From NCBI RefSeq assembly GCF_046845755.1, contig NZ_CP177357.1, positions 868,001 through 932,000 of the forward strand: a stretch of DNA of 64,000 nucleotides, in the 5' to 3' direction. Positions 1 through 7,795 of the stretch are shown here, piece by piece. Numbering within the stretch: position 1 is the stretch's first letter; each line of letters starts with the position of its first letter. The notes below the pieces were generated by a model. That model saw nothing but the letters and a program-made list of their open reading frames with translations, was not told where the DNA came from and made no database searches. Origin of the DNA: Rubrivirga sp046845755 (GTDB taxonomy: Bacteria > Bacteroidota > Rhodothermia > Rhodothermales > Rubricoccaceae). The position numbers and the translations under genes were made by a program.

Positions 1-39
1 GCGAGACGCCCCGCGCGCTCCCGACTCTCCCCCCGACCC

Positions 40-1347
40 ATGACCCCGACCTCCCGCCTCCGCTTTGGTCCGATGCTCGCCCTGCTGGCGGCGCTCGCCG
101 TGACCGCCCCCGCGATCCCGGCCGCCCACGCCCAGGTCGTCCGCGGCTACGTCCCGGCCGACGAGCTCGTCTCGTTCCCGGCCTCGACGCCGATCAGCCA
201 GTTCCTGCGGCTCGTCAACCCGACGTTCCAGCGGGTCACCGGCAAGAGCGTCGTCGACCCGCAGGACCGTAGCGACGCCATCGGGGTGGCCCTCAACGGG
301 GTCCACTTTATCGACGCCTTCGAGCTCGTGCTCGACCGCCACGGCCTCGACTTCTCGGAGTCGAACGGGTACTTCATCGTGACCGAGCCCCAGGTCGTGG
401 CGACCACGACCGACGGCGCCAGCAACGCGGCGATCGGGGCCGCGGCGGCCATCGCTCCGGCCGGCGACCTCGCCCAGCTCCCGGCCACGGCCGACACGCG
501 CGAGATCCGGGTCGACGCGGTCATCTTCCAGCTCAACTCGACGCGCGCCCGCGAGGTCGGCACCAACTGGTCGGCCCTCTTCAACCAAGCCCAGACCACG
601 ACCGGCGGCACTCAGTTCTTCGTCAACGCCGGATCGTTCTTCGACGCGCTCGACGGCTTCCTCGAGGCCTCGTCGGACCGCGTGGAGCTCACGACGGTCC
701 TCAACCTGTTCCGCTACTTCGAGGAGGAGGGCTATGGCCAGACCGTCGCGACGCCGTTCACGGTCGTCCAGAGCGGCTCCGAGGGGCGCATGCAGAGCGG
801 CCAGGACTTCCCGGTGACCGTCCGCGACTTCCAGGGCAACGCCATCACCCAGTTCTTCTCGACCGGCACCATCATCGACGTCAAGCCGACGCTCGTGGTC
901 GACGAGCGCGAGGGCGCGCCCGTCGAGTTCATCCACCTCGAGGTCAAGGTCGAGAAGTCGACCGGCGTGCCGACCTCGGGCGGCGTGGCCATCAACAAGG
1001 ACGACATCCAGACGCAGCTCCCCATGCTCTCGGGCGAGATGCGCGCCATCGGCGGGCTGACCTCAACCGACGAGACGGTCTCGCGCAAGGGCGTCCCGAT
1101 CCTGCGGAGCATCCCGATCCTCAAGTACCTCTTCTCGTACGAGCAGACGCAGGTCCAGCAGAACGAGATCATCATCGTGCTCCGCGCGCGCGTGGCCGAC
1201 GACCTCCGGACGCGGATGGGCCGCGAGCTCCCGCGCGGGCTCTACGACGACGAGCGCCGGGACGCCGACGACCGCGTCCGCCAGTTCGGCGTCGAGCCGG
1301 CCGACCGCCGCGAGACGGGCGTCGAGGTCGACGCGGACCGCCGTTAG
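40..1347 (+). CDS. Secretin-family (type II/III secretion, GspD/PilQ-like) protein
   Basis: A 435-residue exported protein with a signal peptide (about residues 1-31, ending AHA). It has a small N-terminal STN/N0-like domain (about 45-115, with 'VALNGVHFIDAFELVL') and a C-terminal secretin-like segment (about 155-390). The segment 'GVPILRSIPILKYLFSYEQ' followed by 'NEIIIVLRARV' is the characteristic end of the secretin beta-domain. Secretins form outer-membrane multimeric gates of type II/III secretion or type IV pilus systems. The protein is short for a full GspD or PilQ and has only one recognisable N-domain, so it may be a specialised or partial secretin. A charged tail of about 45 residues follows. 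Partner genes, if any, lie upstream of the window. The ATG start is the first in frame. Confidence 0.8.
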   Translation: MTPTSRLRFGPMLALLAALAVTAPAIPAAHAQVVRGYVPADELVSFPASTPISQFLRLVNPTFQRVTGKSVVDPQDRSDAIGVALNGVHFIDAFELVLDRHGLDFSESNGYFIVTEPQVVATTTDGASNAAIGAAAAIAPAGDLAQLPATADTREIRVDAVIFQLNSTRAREVGTNWSALFNQAQTTTGGTQFFVNAGSFFDALDGFLEASSDRVELTTVLNLFRYFEEEGYGQTVATPFTVVQSGSEGRMQSGQDFPVTVRDFQGNAITQFFSTGTIIDVKPTLVVDEREGAPVEFIHLEVKVEKSTGVPTSGGVAINKDDIQTQLPMLSGEMRAIGGLTSTDETVSRKGVPILRSIPILKYLFSYEQTQVQQNEIIIVLRARVADDLRTRMGRELPRGLYDDERRDADDRVRQFGVEPADRRETGVEVDADRR

Positions 1348-1371
1348 CGGTCGCCCCCTGTCCGACGACTC

Positions 1372-1412
1372 CGCCGAGGCGGGCGCCCCCGGGTGCCCGC
1401 CTCGGCGCGTTT
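1372..1412 (+). terminator. Intrinsic-terminator-like hairpin after the secretin gene
   Basis: Perfect 13-bp arms (1372-1384 and 1395-1407) close a 10-nt loop and are followed by a short T run at 1410-1412. It lies 24 nt after the secretin stop and just before the convergent end of the glycosyltransferase gene, so it may serve both strands. Confidence 0.7.
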
Positions 1413-1419
1413 GTGGGGC

Positions 1420-2541
1420 TCAGCCCACGCGGCGGCCCTTCCAGGCGACGGCGCCGGCGCGGTGGACGCGGGCGGAGTCGAGCTGGAGCGCGGCGCCGAG
1501 CGCGAGCGTGAGCGGCGCGAGCGCGCTGACCCACAACGGAAACCGCCCGGCCCGGTCGATCGCCAGCTTGATGCCGACCAAGCTCGCGAGCGCCCACAGC
1601 CCGGCCGCCCCGCCGAGCCACAAGACACTGGGGAGGACCCACGACACGGCGTAGAGCACGAAGAAGATCACGAACCCGGCCGTGATCGGCTGGCCGGGCC
1701 GGCCGCCCGCCAGCAGGGCCGCGTTCTTCTGGAAGCCCGCCCAGGCCTCGCCGAACGTCCGGTACATGGTCACGGCGACCTCGCCGGACAGGTCCTCGAA
1801 CCACAGCCGGACGCCGGAGCGCTTGAGGTACCGTCCGATCTGGACGTCCTCGAGCACCTCGGCGGCGACGGCTTGGTGCGGCGCGAGCCGGGCGTAGTCG
1901 GCGGCGCCGAGCACCCAGATCTGGCCGTTGAGCGCGCTCAGCGACGGGGCGGCCGTGCGGGGGACGAGCGGGACGGGCAGGGCCGCGAGGACAGCGAAGG
2001 GGACGAGCGAGGTCATCAGGGCCGCCGGGCCCCGGTCGAGGTAGCGGGGCAAGCCCGTCAGCGCCGTGCCGGCGCCGCCGCGCGCGACGTGGCGGCCGAC
2101 GAGCCGGGCGAGCGCGCCGTCGTCAGTCAGCTGAGCGTCGGCGTCCAGAAAGACGTAGACGTCGCCCGTCGCCCGCTTGGCGGCCTGATAGAGCGCGTGC
2201 GGCTTGCCCACCCATCCGGCGGGCGGGCCGGATCCGCGCACGGCGACGAGTCGGTCGTCGGCGTGCGCCTGGAGCACGTCCCACGTTCCGTCCTCGCTGG
2301 CGTCGTCGACCACGACGATCTGGAGGTCGATGCCGCGCTGGGCGAGCAGGGTGGGCAAGAGCGTGGCGAGGTTGCCTTCCTCGTTCCGCGCGGGGACGAG
2401 GACGCTCACCGACGGGATCGTGGCGGGCATCGCCAGCCGTCGCCCGTACGCGAACGCGAGCAAGTTGACGACCTCGACGACGGCCACGCCGAAGTGGATC
2501 GCCAGGACCGCGAGCAGGAGGGCTTGCCAGAGTCCGGTCAC
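1420..2541 (-). CDS. cruG: GT2 glycosyltransferase, probable carotenoid glycosyltransferase (CruG type)
   Basis: A 373-residue family-2 glycosyltransferase. An N-terminal membrane helix (about 4-30) precedes a GT-A domain with 'SVLVPARNEEGNL', 'VVVDDASEDGT' and the DxD-type metal site 'FLDADAQL'. Hydrophobic helices lie at the C terminus. The GTG start at 2541 overlaps the TGA of the upstream gene by 4 nt (GTGA), which implies translational coupling. It lies in the same strand block as crtB, cruF and an acyltransferase. By analogy with CruG, it probably adds a sugar to the hydroxylated end of an acyclic or monocyclic carotenoid. The family assignment is firm; the carotenoid substrate is inferred from context. 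Confidence 0.75.
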   Translation of the reverse strand: MTGLWQALLLAVLAIHFGVAVVEVVNLLAFAYGRRLAMPATIPSVSVLVPARNEEGNLATLLPTLLAQRGIDLQIVVVDDASEDGTWDVLQAHADDRLVAVRGSGPPAGWVGKPHALYQAAKRATGDVYVFLDADAQLTDDGALARLVGRHVARGGAGTALTGLPRYLDRGPAALMTSLVPFAVLAALPVPLVPRTAAPSLSALNGQIWVLGAADYARLAPHQAVAAEVLEDVQIGRYLKRSGVRLWFEDLSGEVAVTMYRTFGEAWAGFQKNAALLAGGRPGQPITAGFVIFFVLYAVSWVLPSVLWLGGAAGLWALASLVGIKLAIDRAGRFPLWVSALAPLTLALGAALQLDSARVHRAGAVAWKGRRVG

Positions 2542-3200
2542 GGAGGGTCGACCAGAAACTGGCGGAAGAGGCGGGGCGGGCGGCGCGCCAGCAGGGCGCT
2601 GCGCAGGCGGTCGCCGGCGCCGGGGTCGAGGCGGCGGACGGCCATCCAGATCCAGACCTCGGCCTCGAACGGGTGGATGCCGGGCACGCCGCGGCGGCCC
2701 AGGCGGCCCCGGAGCTGCTCGAACGTCTCGCGCGCGGCGCGGACGTCGCCGCCGAACACGCGGGGCTTGTAGTAGAGGCCCTGCCCCTTGACCAGCAGGG
2801 CGTACGGCTCGGCGGGGTCGCGGGCGAGCGCGAGGTCGAGGATGCGCTCGGAGCGGCGGCCATACGTCGGGAGGTGCCAGGCCGGCCCGGCGGCGGCGCG
2901 GTACGCCCACAGCGCCGAGATCAGCGCCAGCTCGCGGGCGGACGTGACGCCGGCCTCCGTGGGGATGTCGTCGAGGTAGCGCTCGTCGAGCGTCATCGGG
3001 TACAGCCGGTAGCGGCACAGCAGCCGCTCCTCGCGCGTGCGCGCGCCCCGGTGCAGCCGCTCGACGGCCGAGGTGTCCTGGCGGGCGTAGTAAATCGCCA
3101 GCGAGTCGCGGACGGGCGACGGCGGGGCGGTCGCCGCAGGGGCGGCGGGGCTGGCGCTGGCGGGGAGGCTCAGCAGCAGCCCGAGCAGGAGGGCGGTCAT
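2538..3200 (-). CDS. Exported protein of unknown function in the carotenoid cluster
   Basis: A 220-residue protein with a signal peptide (about 1-22, 'LLLSLPASASPAAPA'). The remainder is helical and alanine/arginine-rich, somewhat TPR-like ('LDLALARDPAEPYALLVKGQGLYY'). No family is recognised. A TAGCTT box lies 31 nt upstream on its strand (3232-3237), so it and the coupled glycosyltransferase gene downstream may form a separate transcription unit from the cruF-crtB-acyltransferase block. A 91-nt gap separates it from the acyltransferase stop. Because its stop overlaps the glycosyltransferase start, the two products probably act together. Confidence 0.7.
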   Translation of the reverse strand: MTALLLGLLLSLPASASPAAPAATAPPSPVRDSLAIYYARQDTSAVERLHRGARTREERLLCRYRLYPMTLDERYLDDIPTEAGVTSARELALISALWAYRAAAGPAWHLPTYGRRSERILDLALARDPAEPYALLVKGQGLYYKPRVFGGDVRAARETFEQLRGRLGRRGVPGIHPFEAEVWIWMAVRRLDPGAGDRLRSALLARRPPRLFRQFLVDPP

Positions 3201-3231
3201 CGCGGGAGGGGGGACGCGCGAGCGGAACGGG

Positions 3232-3237
3232 AAGCTA
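3232..3237 (-). promoter_or_regulatory. Candidate -7 promoter box (TAGCTT)
   Basis: On the minus strand this reads TAGCTT, 31 nt before the ATG at 3200 in the only sizeable gap of the carotenoid cluster. The same hexamer precedes the starts at 6632, 25529 and 26486, and it resembles the TAnnTTTG -7 element of Bacteroidota. Functional assignment is inference. Confidence 0.35.
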
Positions 3238-3291
3238 GCGGGCGGACGTGTGGAGGGGGGGGCGGGGACGGCGGAGGGTTGGGGCGGGCGG

Positions 3292-4017
3292 CTACTCTCG
3301 ACTCCCGAACGTCAGGCGCTCAAAAAAGGGCGCGAGCCGCGACAGGTCCCATCGCTCGTCGGCGCCGGGGCGGCCGTCGAGGAGCACGCGGGCGTCGTTC
3401 GCCAGGTCCTCGGGGCGCGTCGCTCGCGCGAGGTCGAGCATCACCGCCAGCCGGGCGGGCTCGTCGCCGTCGGGCCGGTGCGCGTCGCCGACGGCGAGCA
3501 CGGCGGTCGGGCGGCTCTCGCCCCACCACGAGGTCGTGATCCCGACCGGCACGAACTGCGCGTCGTCGGGGAGCACGCGGGCCAGGCGCGGGAGGTCGGT
3601 GGCGAACGGGCCCAGGCCGTCCTCGGGCACGCGCATCTTGCCCTCGGGGTACAGGTACAGCGCGGTTTGGGGGTCGTCGGTCATCCGGCGCGCGGTCTCC
3701 CGGATGGTCCGCATCCGACGGCGGGCGTCGCCGTCGGGGAAGGGGAGGGCGCCGACGGGGCCGAAAAGGGGCGCGCGGTCCCAGGCCTCCATCCAGACCA
3801 CCATCGGGCGGCGCCAGACCCGGGTCGTGAGGTGCCACAGCAGGAAGCTGTCGGGGTAGACGTGGTGGTTGGCGTAGAGCACGAGCGGCCGGCCGGGGGC
3901 GGGGTCGTCGGCCCCGACGCCGACGACGCGGCGCAGGGCCGCCAGCTCGCCCCGGATCGAGCGCTCGGCGAACCGGCGCGCCAGCCGGGCACCCCAGCCG
4001 TCGGGCCGGGCACTCAT
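3292..4017 (-). CDS. Lysophospholipid acyltransferase-family (PlsC-like) protein
   Basis: A 241-residue PlsC/LPLAT-family acyltransferase. The HX4D catalytic motif is seen in 'NHHVYPDS', and the substrate-binding block in 'LYLYPEGKMRVPEDGLGPF' corresponds to the family's EGxR/EGT region. The ATG at 4017 overlaps the crtB stop (ATGA, 4014-4017), so the pair is translationally coupled. In this context it may esterify the sugar of a carotenoid glycoside with a fatty acid, as needed for salinixanthin-type pigments. A phospholipid substrate cannot be excluded. The family call is firm; the pigment role is inferred. Confidence 0.78.
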   Translation of the reverse strand: MSARPDGWGARLARRFAERSIRGELAALRRVVGVGADDPAPGRPLVLYANHHVYPDSFLLWHLTTRVWRRPMVVWMEAWDRAPLFGPVGALPFPDGDARRRMRTIRETARRMTDDPQTALYLYPEGKMRVPEDGLGPFATDLPRLARVLPDDAQFVPVGITTSWWGESRPTAVLAVGDAHRPDGDEPARLAVMLDLARATRPEDLANDARVLLDGRPGADERWDLSRLAPFFERLTFGSRE

Positions 4018-4973
4018 GCCGTCAGCCCGTCGCGGCGGCGGGCGTAGCCGTCGCGCGCGAGCGCGGCCAGCTTGCGGGGGAGCGGGACGGCGGCGCGCTG
4101 CGACAGGTTGTCGTAGCCGTTCGCACGGACGCCGTTGAGGAACTCGCGGTACATCCGCGAGGCGCTGCGGATGCCCCAGCGCGCCCGGCGGCGGAGCGCG
4201 CCGATGCCCCGGCCGCCCTCGTCGTAGAGCCGCTCGGCGTCGCCCATCAGGGACTCCACGAGCTCGGCGTAGGCGTCGGGCACGGGCGGGGCGGCGGCCA
4301 CGAGCGCGCCGATGTCGAGCCCGCGCGCGGCGAGGTCGGCGGCGGGGAGGTAGCAGCGGCCCAGGTCGCGCCAGTCTTCGCCCACGTCGCGGAGCACGTT
4401 CGTGATCTGCATGGCATTCCCCATCGCTCGCGCCGGGGCGTCGAGGCGGGCGCGGTCGGCGCCGTCGCGGACCAGGAACGGCAGCATCGCGGCGCCGACG
4501 GACCCGGCGACGAGGTCGGCGTACGCGAGCAGGTCGGCGCGCGTCTCGACCGGCCGGCCGCGCAGGTCCCACCGGGCGCCGTCGAGCAGCTGGCGGAGCG
4601 GGTGGGGGTCGAGGCGGTAGCGGGCGTGGACGTCGGAAAACCGGCGCCACAGGAGCGCGTGCTCGCCGTCGGGGGGGCGCCCGGCGAGCGCGCCGTCGAG
4701 CCCGGCCTCGAGCGCGTCGACCTCCGCGAGCGCGGCGCCCGCGCCGATCTCGGCCGAGCGCTCGTCGGCGAGCGTGTCGACGGTCCGGCAGTAGTGGTAG
4801 AGGACGGCGACGGGGAGCTGGACCGGGCGGGGGAGCAGCCGCGTCGCGAGCGAGAACGTCCGGCTGTGGTGGCGGAAGGACCGGCGGAAAAAGCGGTCCT
4901 GCTCGCGCGGCGACCCGCCGACCGGCGGGGGCGTCGGGGCGACGAAGGCGGCCGAGGCGGGCGGCCCGGTCAC
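4014..4973 (-). CDS. crtB: Phytoene/squalene synthase family protein
   Basis: A 319-residue trans-isoprenyl diphosphate head-to-head synthase. Both aspartate-rich motifs are present: 'YHYCRTVDTLADE' (first DxxxD) and 'NVLRDVGEDWRDLGRCYLP' (second DxxxD). CrtB condenses two geranylgeranyl diphosphates to phytoene, the first committed carotenoid step. The GTG start at 4973 overlaps the cruF stop by 4 nt (GTGA), and its own stop overlaps the acyltransferase start. Neighbours favour phytoene synthase over squalene synthase. No phytoene desaturase, cyclase or ketolase is present in the window, so those steps must be encoded elsewhere. Confidence 0.88.
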   Translation of the reverse strand: MTGPPASAAFVAPTPPPVGGSPREQDRFFRRSFRHHSRTFSLATRLLPRPVQLPVAVLYHYCRTVDTLADERSAEIGAGAALAEVDALEAGLDGALAGRPPDGEHALLWRRFSDVHARYRLDPHPLRQLLDGARWDLRGRPVETRADLLAYADLVAGSVGAAMLPFLVRDGADRARLDAPARAMGNAMQITNVLRDVGEDWRDLGRCYLPAADLAARGLDIGALVAAAPPVPDAYAELVESLMGDAERLYDEGGRGIGALRRRARWGIRSASRMYREFLNGVRANGYDNLSQRAAVPLPRKLAALARDGYARRRDGLTA

Positions 4974-5824
4974 GACGCCGCCAGCGACCACGGCGTCCGC
5001 CAGCGGACCGCCGCGAGCGCGGCACCGAGGGCCCCCAGCCCGATCACCCCGGCGACGGGCAGGCCGTAGAGCAGGCAGATCGAGATGGGGAAGAAGACGT
5101 TCAGCGCGTACGCGATCGGCGCCCATCGACGCGTCAGACTCGTCGCGGCCGGCTTCAGCCCCCCGAGCACTTCGAACGCGAACGCGATCGCGACGGAGGT
5201 GACCGCCCAGCCGATCCAGTTCACCCACGGCATCCCGAAAAAGGCGCCGCCGCCGGGGTACTCCCAGAACACGAACGTCCCGCCGCCCTGGTTCATCGCC
5301 GGGTCGAGCGAGACGTCCCAGACGATCATCAGCGCGGCCGTCGCCAGCGCGCGGCCGACGCGCGACGACGAGATCCGGCCCCCGAGGTCGAAGCTCAGCA
5401 GCCCGAGCGCATACCACGACGTGGGGATGAAGTACGGCACGTCGCCCAGGATCTTGGCGCCCAGGCGGTCGGTGTAGAGGTACTCCCCGAACGGGATGCC
5501 CGTGTTCGTGCCGAGCAGCTCGGCGCCCGCCCCGATCACGCTGGCGGCGACGACGAACAGGATCGAGCGGCGCGGCCCGAGCACGTCCCAGTACAGCGCG
5601 AGCGTGACGACCGGCAGCAGGGCCATGTACGTCCACGTCGGGGCCGCGACGAGCGTGTCGTAGTAGGGCAGGAAAAAGTCGCGGACGGGGCCGATAAACA
5701 GCGACAGCGTCCCCAGGATGGCGAACGCGATGGTCGCGGCGAAGACGCCGATGGCGAGGTGGAAGGCGCGCGTGGAGGTCAAGGGCGGTCGACAGGGGAG
5801 GGGCCTGCCGGACGGCGCTACCAT
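4970..5824 (-). CDS. cruF: Carotenoid 1',2'-hydratase-family membrane protein (CruF, DUF422)
   Basis: A 284-residue polytopic membrane protein of the CruF/bisanhydrobacterioruberin-hydratase family. Typical segments are 'ELLGTNTGIPFGEYLYT', 'WYALGLLSFDLGGR' and 'WDVSLDPAMNQGGGTFVFW'. CruF hydrates the psi-end of acyclic or monocyclic carotenoids and so creates the hydroxyl that CruG glycosylates. It is the first gene of a coupled run cruF-crtB-acyltransferase. The ATG at 5824 lies only 17 nt from the divergent ATG of the WbqC-family gene. A TTG at 5782, just before the first conserved membrane segment, is an alternative start that would leave room for a promoter. Confidence 0.85.
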   Translation of the reverse strand: MVAPSGRPLPCRPPLTSTRAFHLAIGVFAATIAFAILGTLSLFIGPVRDFFLPYYDTLVAAPTWTYMALLPVVTLALYWDVLGPRRSILFVVAASVIGAGAELLGTNTGIPFGEYLYTDRLGAKILGDVPYFIPTSWYALGLLSFDLGGRISSSRVGRALATAALMIVWDVSLDPAMNQGGGTFVFWEYPGGGAFFGMPWVNWIGWAVTSVAIAFAFEVLGGLKPAATSLTRRWAPIAYALNVFFPISICLLYGLPVAGVIGLGALGAALAAVRWRTPWSLAAS

Positions 5825-5841
5825 CGTTCGCGTTCCACCCC

Positions 5842-6513
5842 ATGCCCGTGATCGCCGTTCGCCCCCCTGAGTTCGCCCCCCGCCTCGAGTACGCGGCCCT
5901 TCTGCTGACGGCCGACTGGGTCGTCTTGGCCGACACGTTTGCGTTCAGCCGGCAGGGCGGCCACAACCGGACGCGGATCGGGACCGGGCAGGGCCCGCAG
6001 TGGCTCACCGTTCCCCGACGCCACGGCGGCGTCGGCGTCCCGATGACAGAGGTGCCCGTGGTCGACGACGGCTGGCGGCGGCAGCACCGCGCGGCGCTGC
6101 GCGCGGCGTACGGGCGGGCGGCGTTCTACGAGCACGTCGCGCCCGAGTGGGCGGCGGTGCTGGAGACGCAAGGATCACTCGCGGATCTCGCCGTGGCGTC
6201 GGTCCGGTTCGCGGCGCGGTGGCTGCGCGCCGACGCCGAAATCGTCCGGGCGTCGGCGCTGCCGGGGGCGCCGGACACGCTGGCGGCGGTGCTTGCGCAC
6301 GCCGACGGCGAGACGTTGCTCACGCTGCCCGAGTCGGCCGGGCGCGACGCCGAGGCCGCCGGAGCGGTCGCTGTGCTCCGGTTCACCGAGCGCCCACGTC
6401 GGCAGAGCCACGACGGGTGGACGCCCGGGCTCGGCGTTCTCGACCTGCTGATGGCGCACGGCCCCGCTGCCGCCGATGTGTTGCGCGCAGGGATCGACGG
6501 GGTGACTCGGTAG
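5842..6513 (+). CDS. WbqC-like family protein
   Basis: A 223-residue member of the WbqC-like family (PF08889 type). It is recognised from the N-terminal 'YAALLLTADWVVLADTFAFSRQ' block, then 'NRTRIGTGQGPQWLTVPRRH' and 'WRRQHRAALRAAYGRAAFYEH'. The family is linked to polysaccharide or lipopolysaccharide biosynthesis loci, but its reaction is not established. It is transcribed divergently from cruF. A TACCAT box 17 nt upstream of the ATG could be its -7 element. The context says nothing clear about its role here. Confidence 0.75.
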   Translation: MPVIAVRPPEFAPRLEYAALLLTADWVVLADTFAFSRQGGHNRTRIGTGQGPQWLTVPRRHGGVGVPMTEVPVVDDGWRRQHRAALRAAYGRAAFYEHVAPEWAAVLETQGSLADLAVASVRFAARWLRADAEIVRASALPGAPDTLAAVLAHADGETLLTLPESAGRDAEAAGAVAVLRFTERPRRQSHDGWTPGLGVLDLLMAHGPAAADVLRAGIDGVTR

Positions 6514-6604
6514 ACTGACCCGTTATTGCAATCCCCCGGCGGTGACGTACGCGGTGTCCGCGCCAGCAGGGGAGGGGCCCGGGTTCGCCCGCTCGCGCTC
6601 GGGG

Positions 6605-6610
6605 TAGCTT
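6605..6610 (+). promoter_or_regulatory. Candidate -7 promoter box (TAGCTT)
   Basis: TAGCTT, 21 nt before the GTG start at 6632. It is the same hexamer as seen before the genes at 3200(-), 25529 and 26486. Inference from recurrence only. Confidence 0.35.
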
Positions 6611-6631
6611 GCGGGCCCCCCGACGCCCGCC

Positions 6632-7480
6632 GTGCCCGACGCCTTCCCCGACCTCGGGGCCCTCCCGTTCCGCCGCCGCCGCGATGCCGGGGACGTGCTC
6701 CGCGAGACGGTCGGCTTTCTCCGGGCGACCGCGCGCGAGCTGGGCCGGGCGTACCTCGCCGTCGTGGCGCCCGTCGCACTCGCGTCCGGGCTGGCGGCGG
6801 GGCTGTACCTCGCCCAGGTTGGCGACGCGTTCCTGGACCCGGCGGCGCTCGAAGCCGACCCGTCGGCGATCCTGACGCCCGCGTACTGGGGCGTGGTGCT
6901 GTTCGGGCTGCTGGGCTCGGCCGTGAGCGTGGCGGCGGCGGCGGGCTACGTCCGCCTCTACCGCGCCGGGCACGCGGGCGACGTGACCGCGGCGGCGCTG
7001 TGGGACGAGACGCGCGCGCTGCTCCTGCCGATGCTGGCGCTGGCGCTGGCCTACTCCATCGGGCTCGGCGCGACGACGGCGCTGTGGTCGGTCCCCGTCG
7101 TGGGGCCGCTGGCGTGGCTGGCGCTCGCCGTGTGGTCGGTGCCGTACGTGGCCATCGCGATGGCCGCCCGCGCGCTCGACGCCGAGACGCTCGGGGAGGC
7201 GTGGCACCGCTCGCGGGCCCTCGTCGCGGGGGCGTGGTGGGTCACGTTCCGGTCGCTGCTGCTGGTGGCGGTGATGTTCTACCTCGCGGTCATTGTCGCT
7301 GTCGTTCCGCTGCTGATCGTCGCGTCGGCACTCGGGGCCGGGCCCCTCGCGCTGGCGCCGCTACAGGTGGTCGTCTTCGCCGGGTACCTCCTCCCATATA
7401 TGGCCGCGTTTATGGTCCACGGGTCGCTGTCGGCCCGCGCGGCGGCGGCCGCCGACGACCCGCGCCGGAGTGCCGCGTGA
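6632..7480 (+). CDS. Polytopic membrane protein of unknown function
   Basis: A 282-residue protein starting at GTG. An N-terminal cytosolic stretch ('RRRDAGDVLRETVGFLRATARELGRAYLAVVAPVAL') precedes about six membrane helices. The layout, with 'AETLGEAWHRSRALVAGAWW' between the later helices, resembles the glycerophosphodiester-phosphodiesterase membrane-domain/YciC-like families of unknown function. No catalytic residues are apparent. It appears to be a single-gene unit. Confidence 0.65.
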   Translation: MPDAFPDLGALPFRRRRDAGDVLRETVGFLRATARELGRAYLAVVAPVALASGLAAGLYLAQVGDAFLDPAALEADPSAILTPAYWGVVLFGLLGSAVSVAAAAGYVRLYRAGHAGDVTAAALWDETRALLLPMLALALAYSIGLGATTALWSVPVVGPLAWLALAVWSVPYVAIAMAARALDAETLGEAWHRSRALVAGAWWVTFRSLLLVAVMFYLAVIVAVVPLLIVASALGAGPLALAPLQVVVFAGYLLPYMAAFMVHGSLSARAAAAADDPRRSAA

Positions 7481-7795
7481 TTACCCGTGTCCGCGCCGGT
7501 CACCGGGGGGCGTGGGATGCGTGTACTAGTGGTGAGGTGCCCGAAGATCGTGGCGTAAGCGTCCGTCCTACACGGCGTTCGGTTCACGGTTACTTCACGG
7601 AAGGAGGTAAACGCGACGCCATGTGCGGGGATGGGCTCGGAAGGGGCACTCGGAAGGGCCCTGGGACCTGAGGATCGGGTGAGGCTTCGTGTGAATGAAC
7701 CGTTGGGGTTGTGTGAACGGGGCATGTGCCTCTACCGTGAATCCCATGGCCCCGGCGACCCCCCGCCGCGGATTCCCACCACACCCCCCTCTTCC
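7481..7795. other. 315-bp gap before the M4 protease gene; no gene seen
   Basis: No convincing coding frame is seen. The gap contains a GT-rich stretch (about 7705-7720) and a TACCGT about 60 nt before the protease start, which could be promoter parts, plus a purine-rich 'ggaaggaggtaaa' at about 7600. No stable terminator hairpin is obvious. Confidence 0.4.

Noticed and set aside
7481..7795. Riboswitch before the M4 protease gene
   Set aside because: No conserved riboswitch core was recognised; only vague promoter-like words are present.
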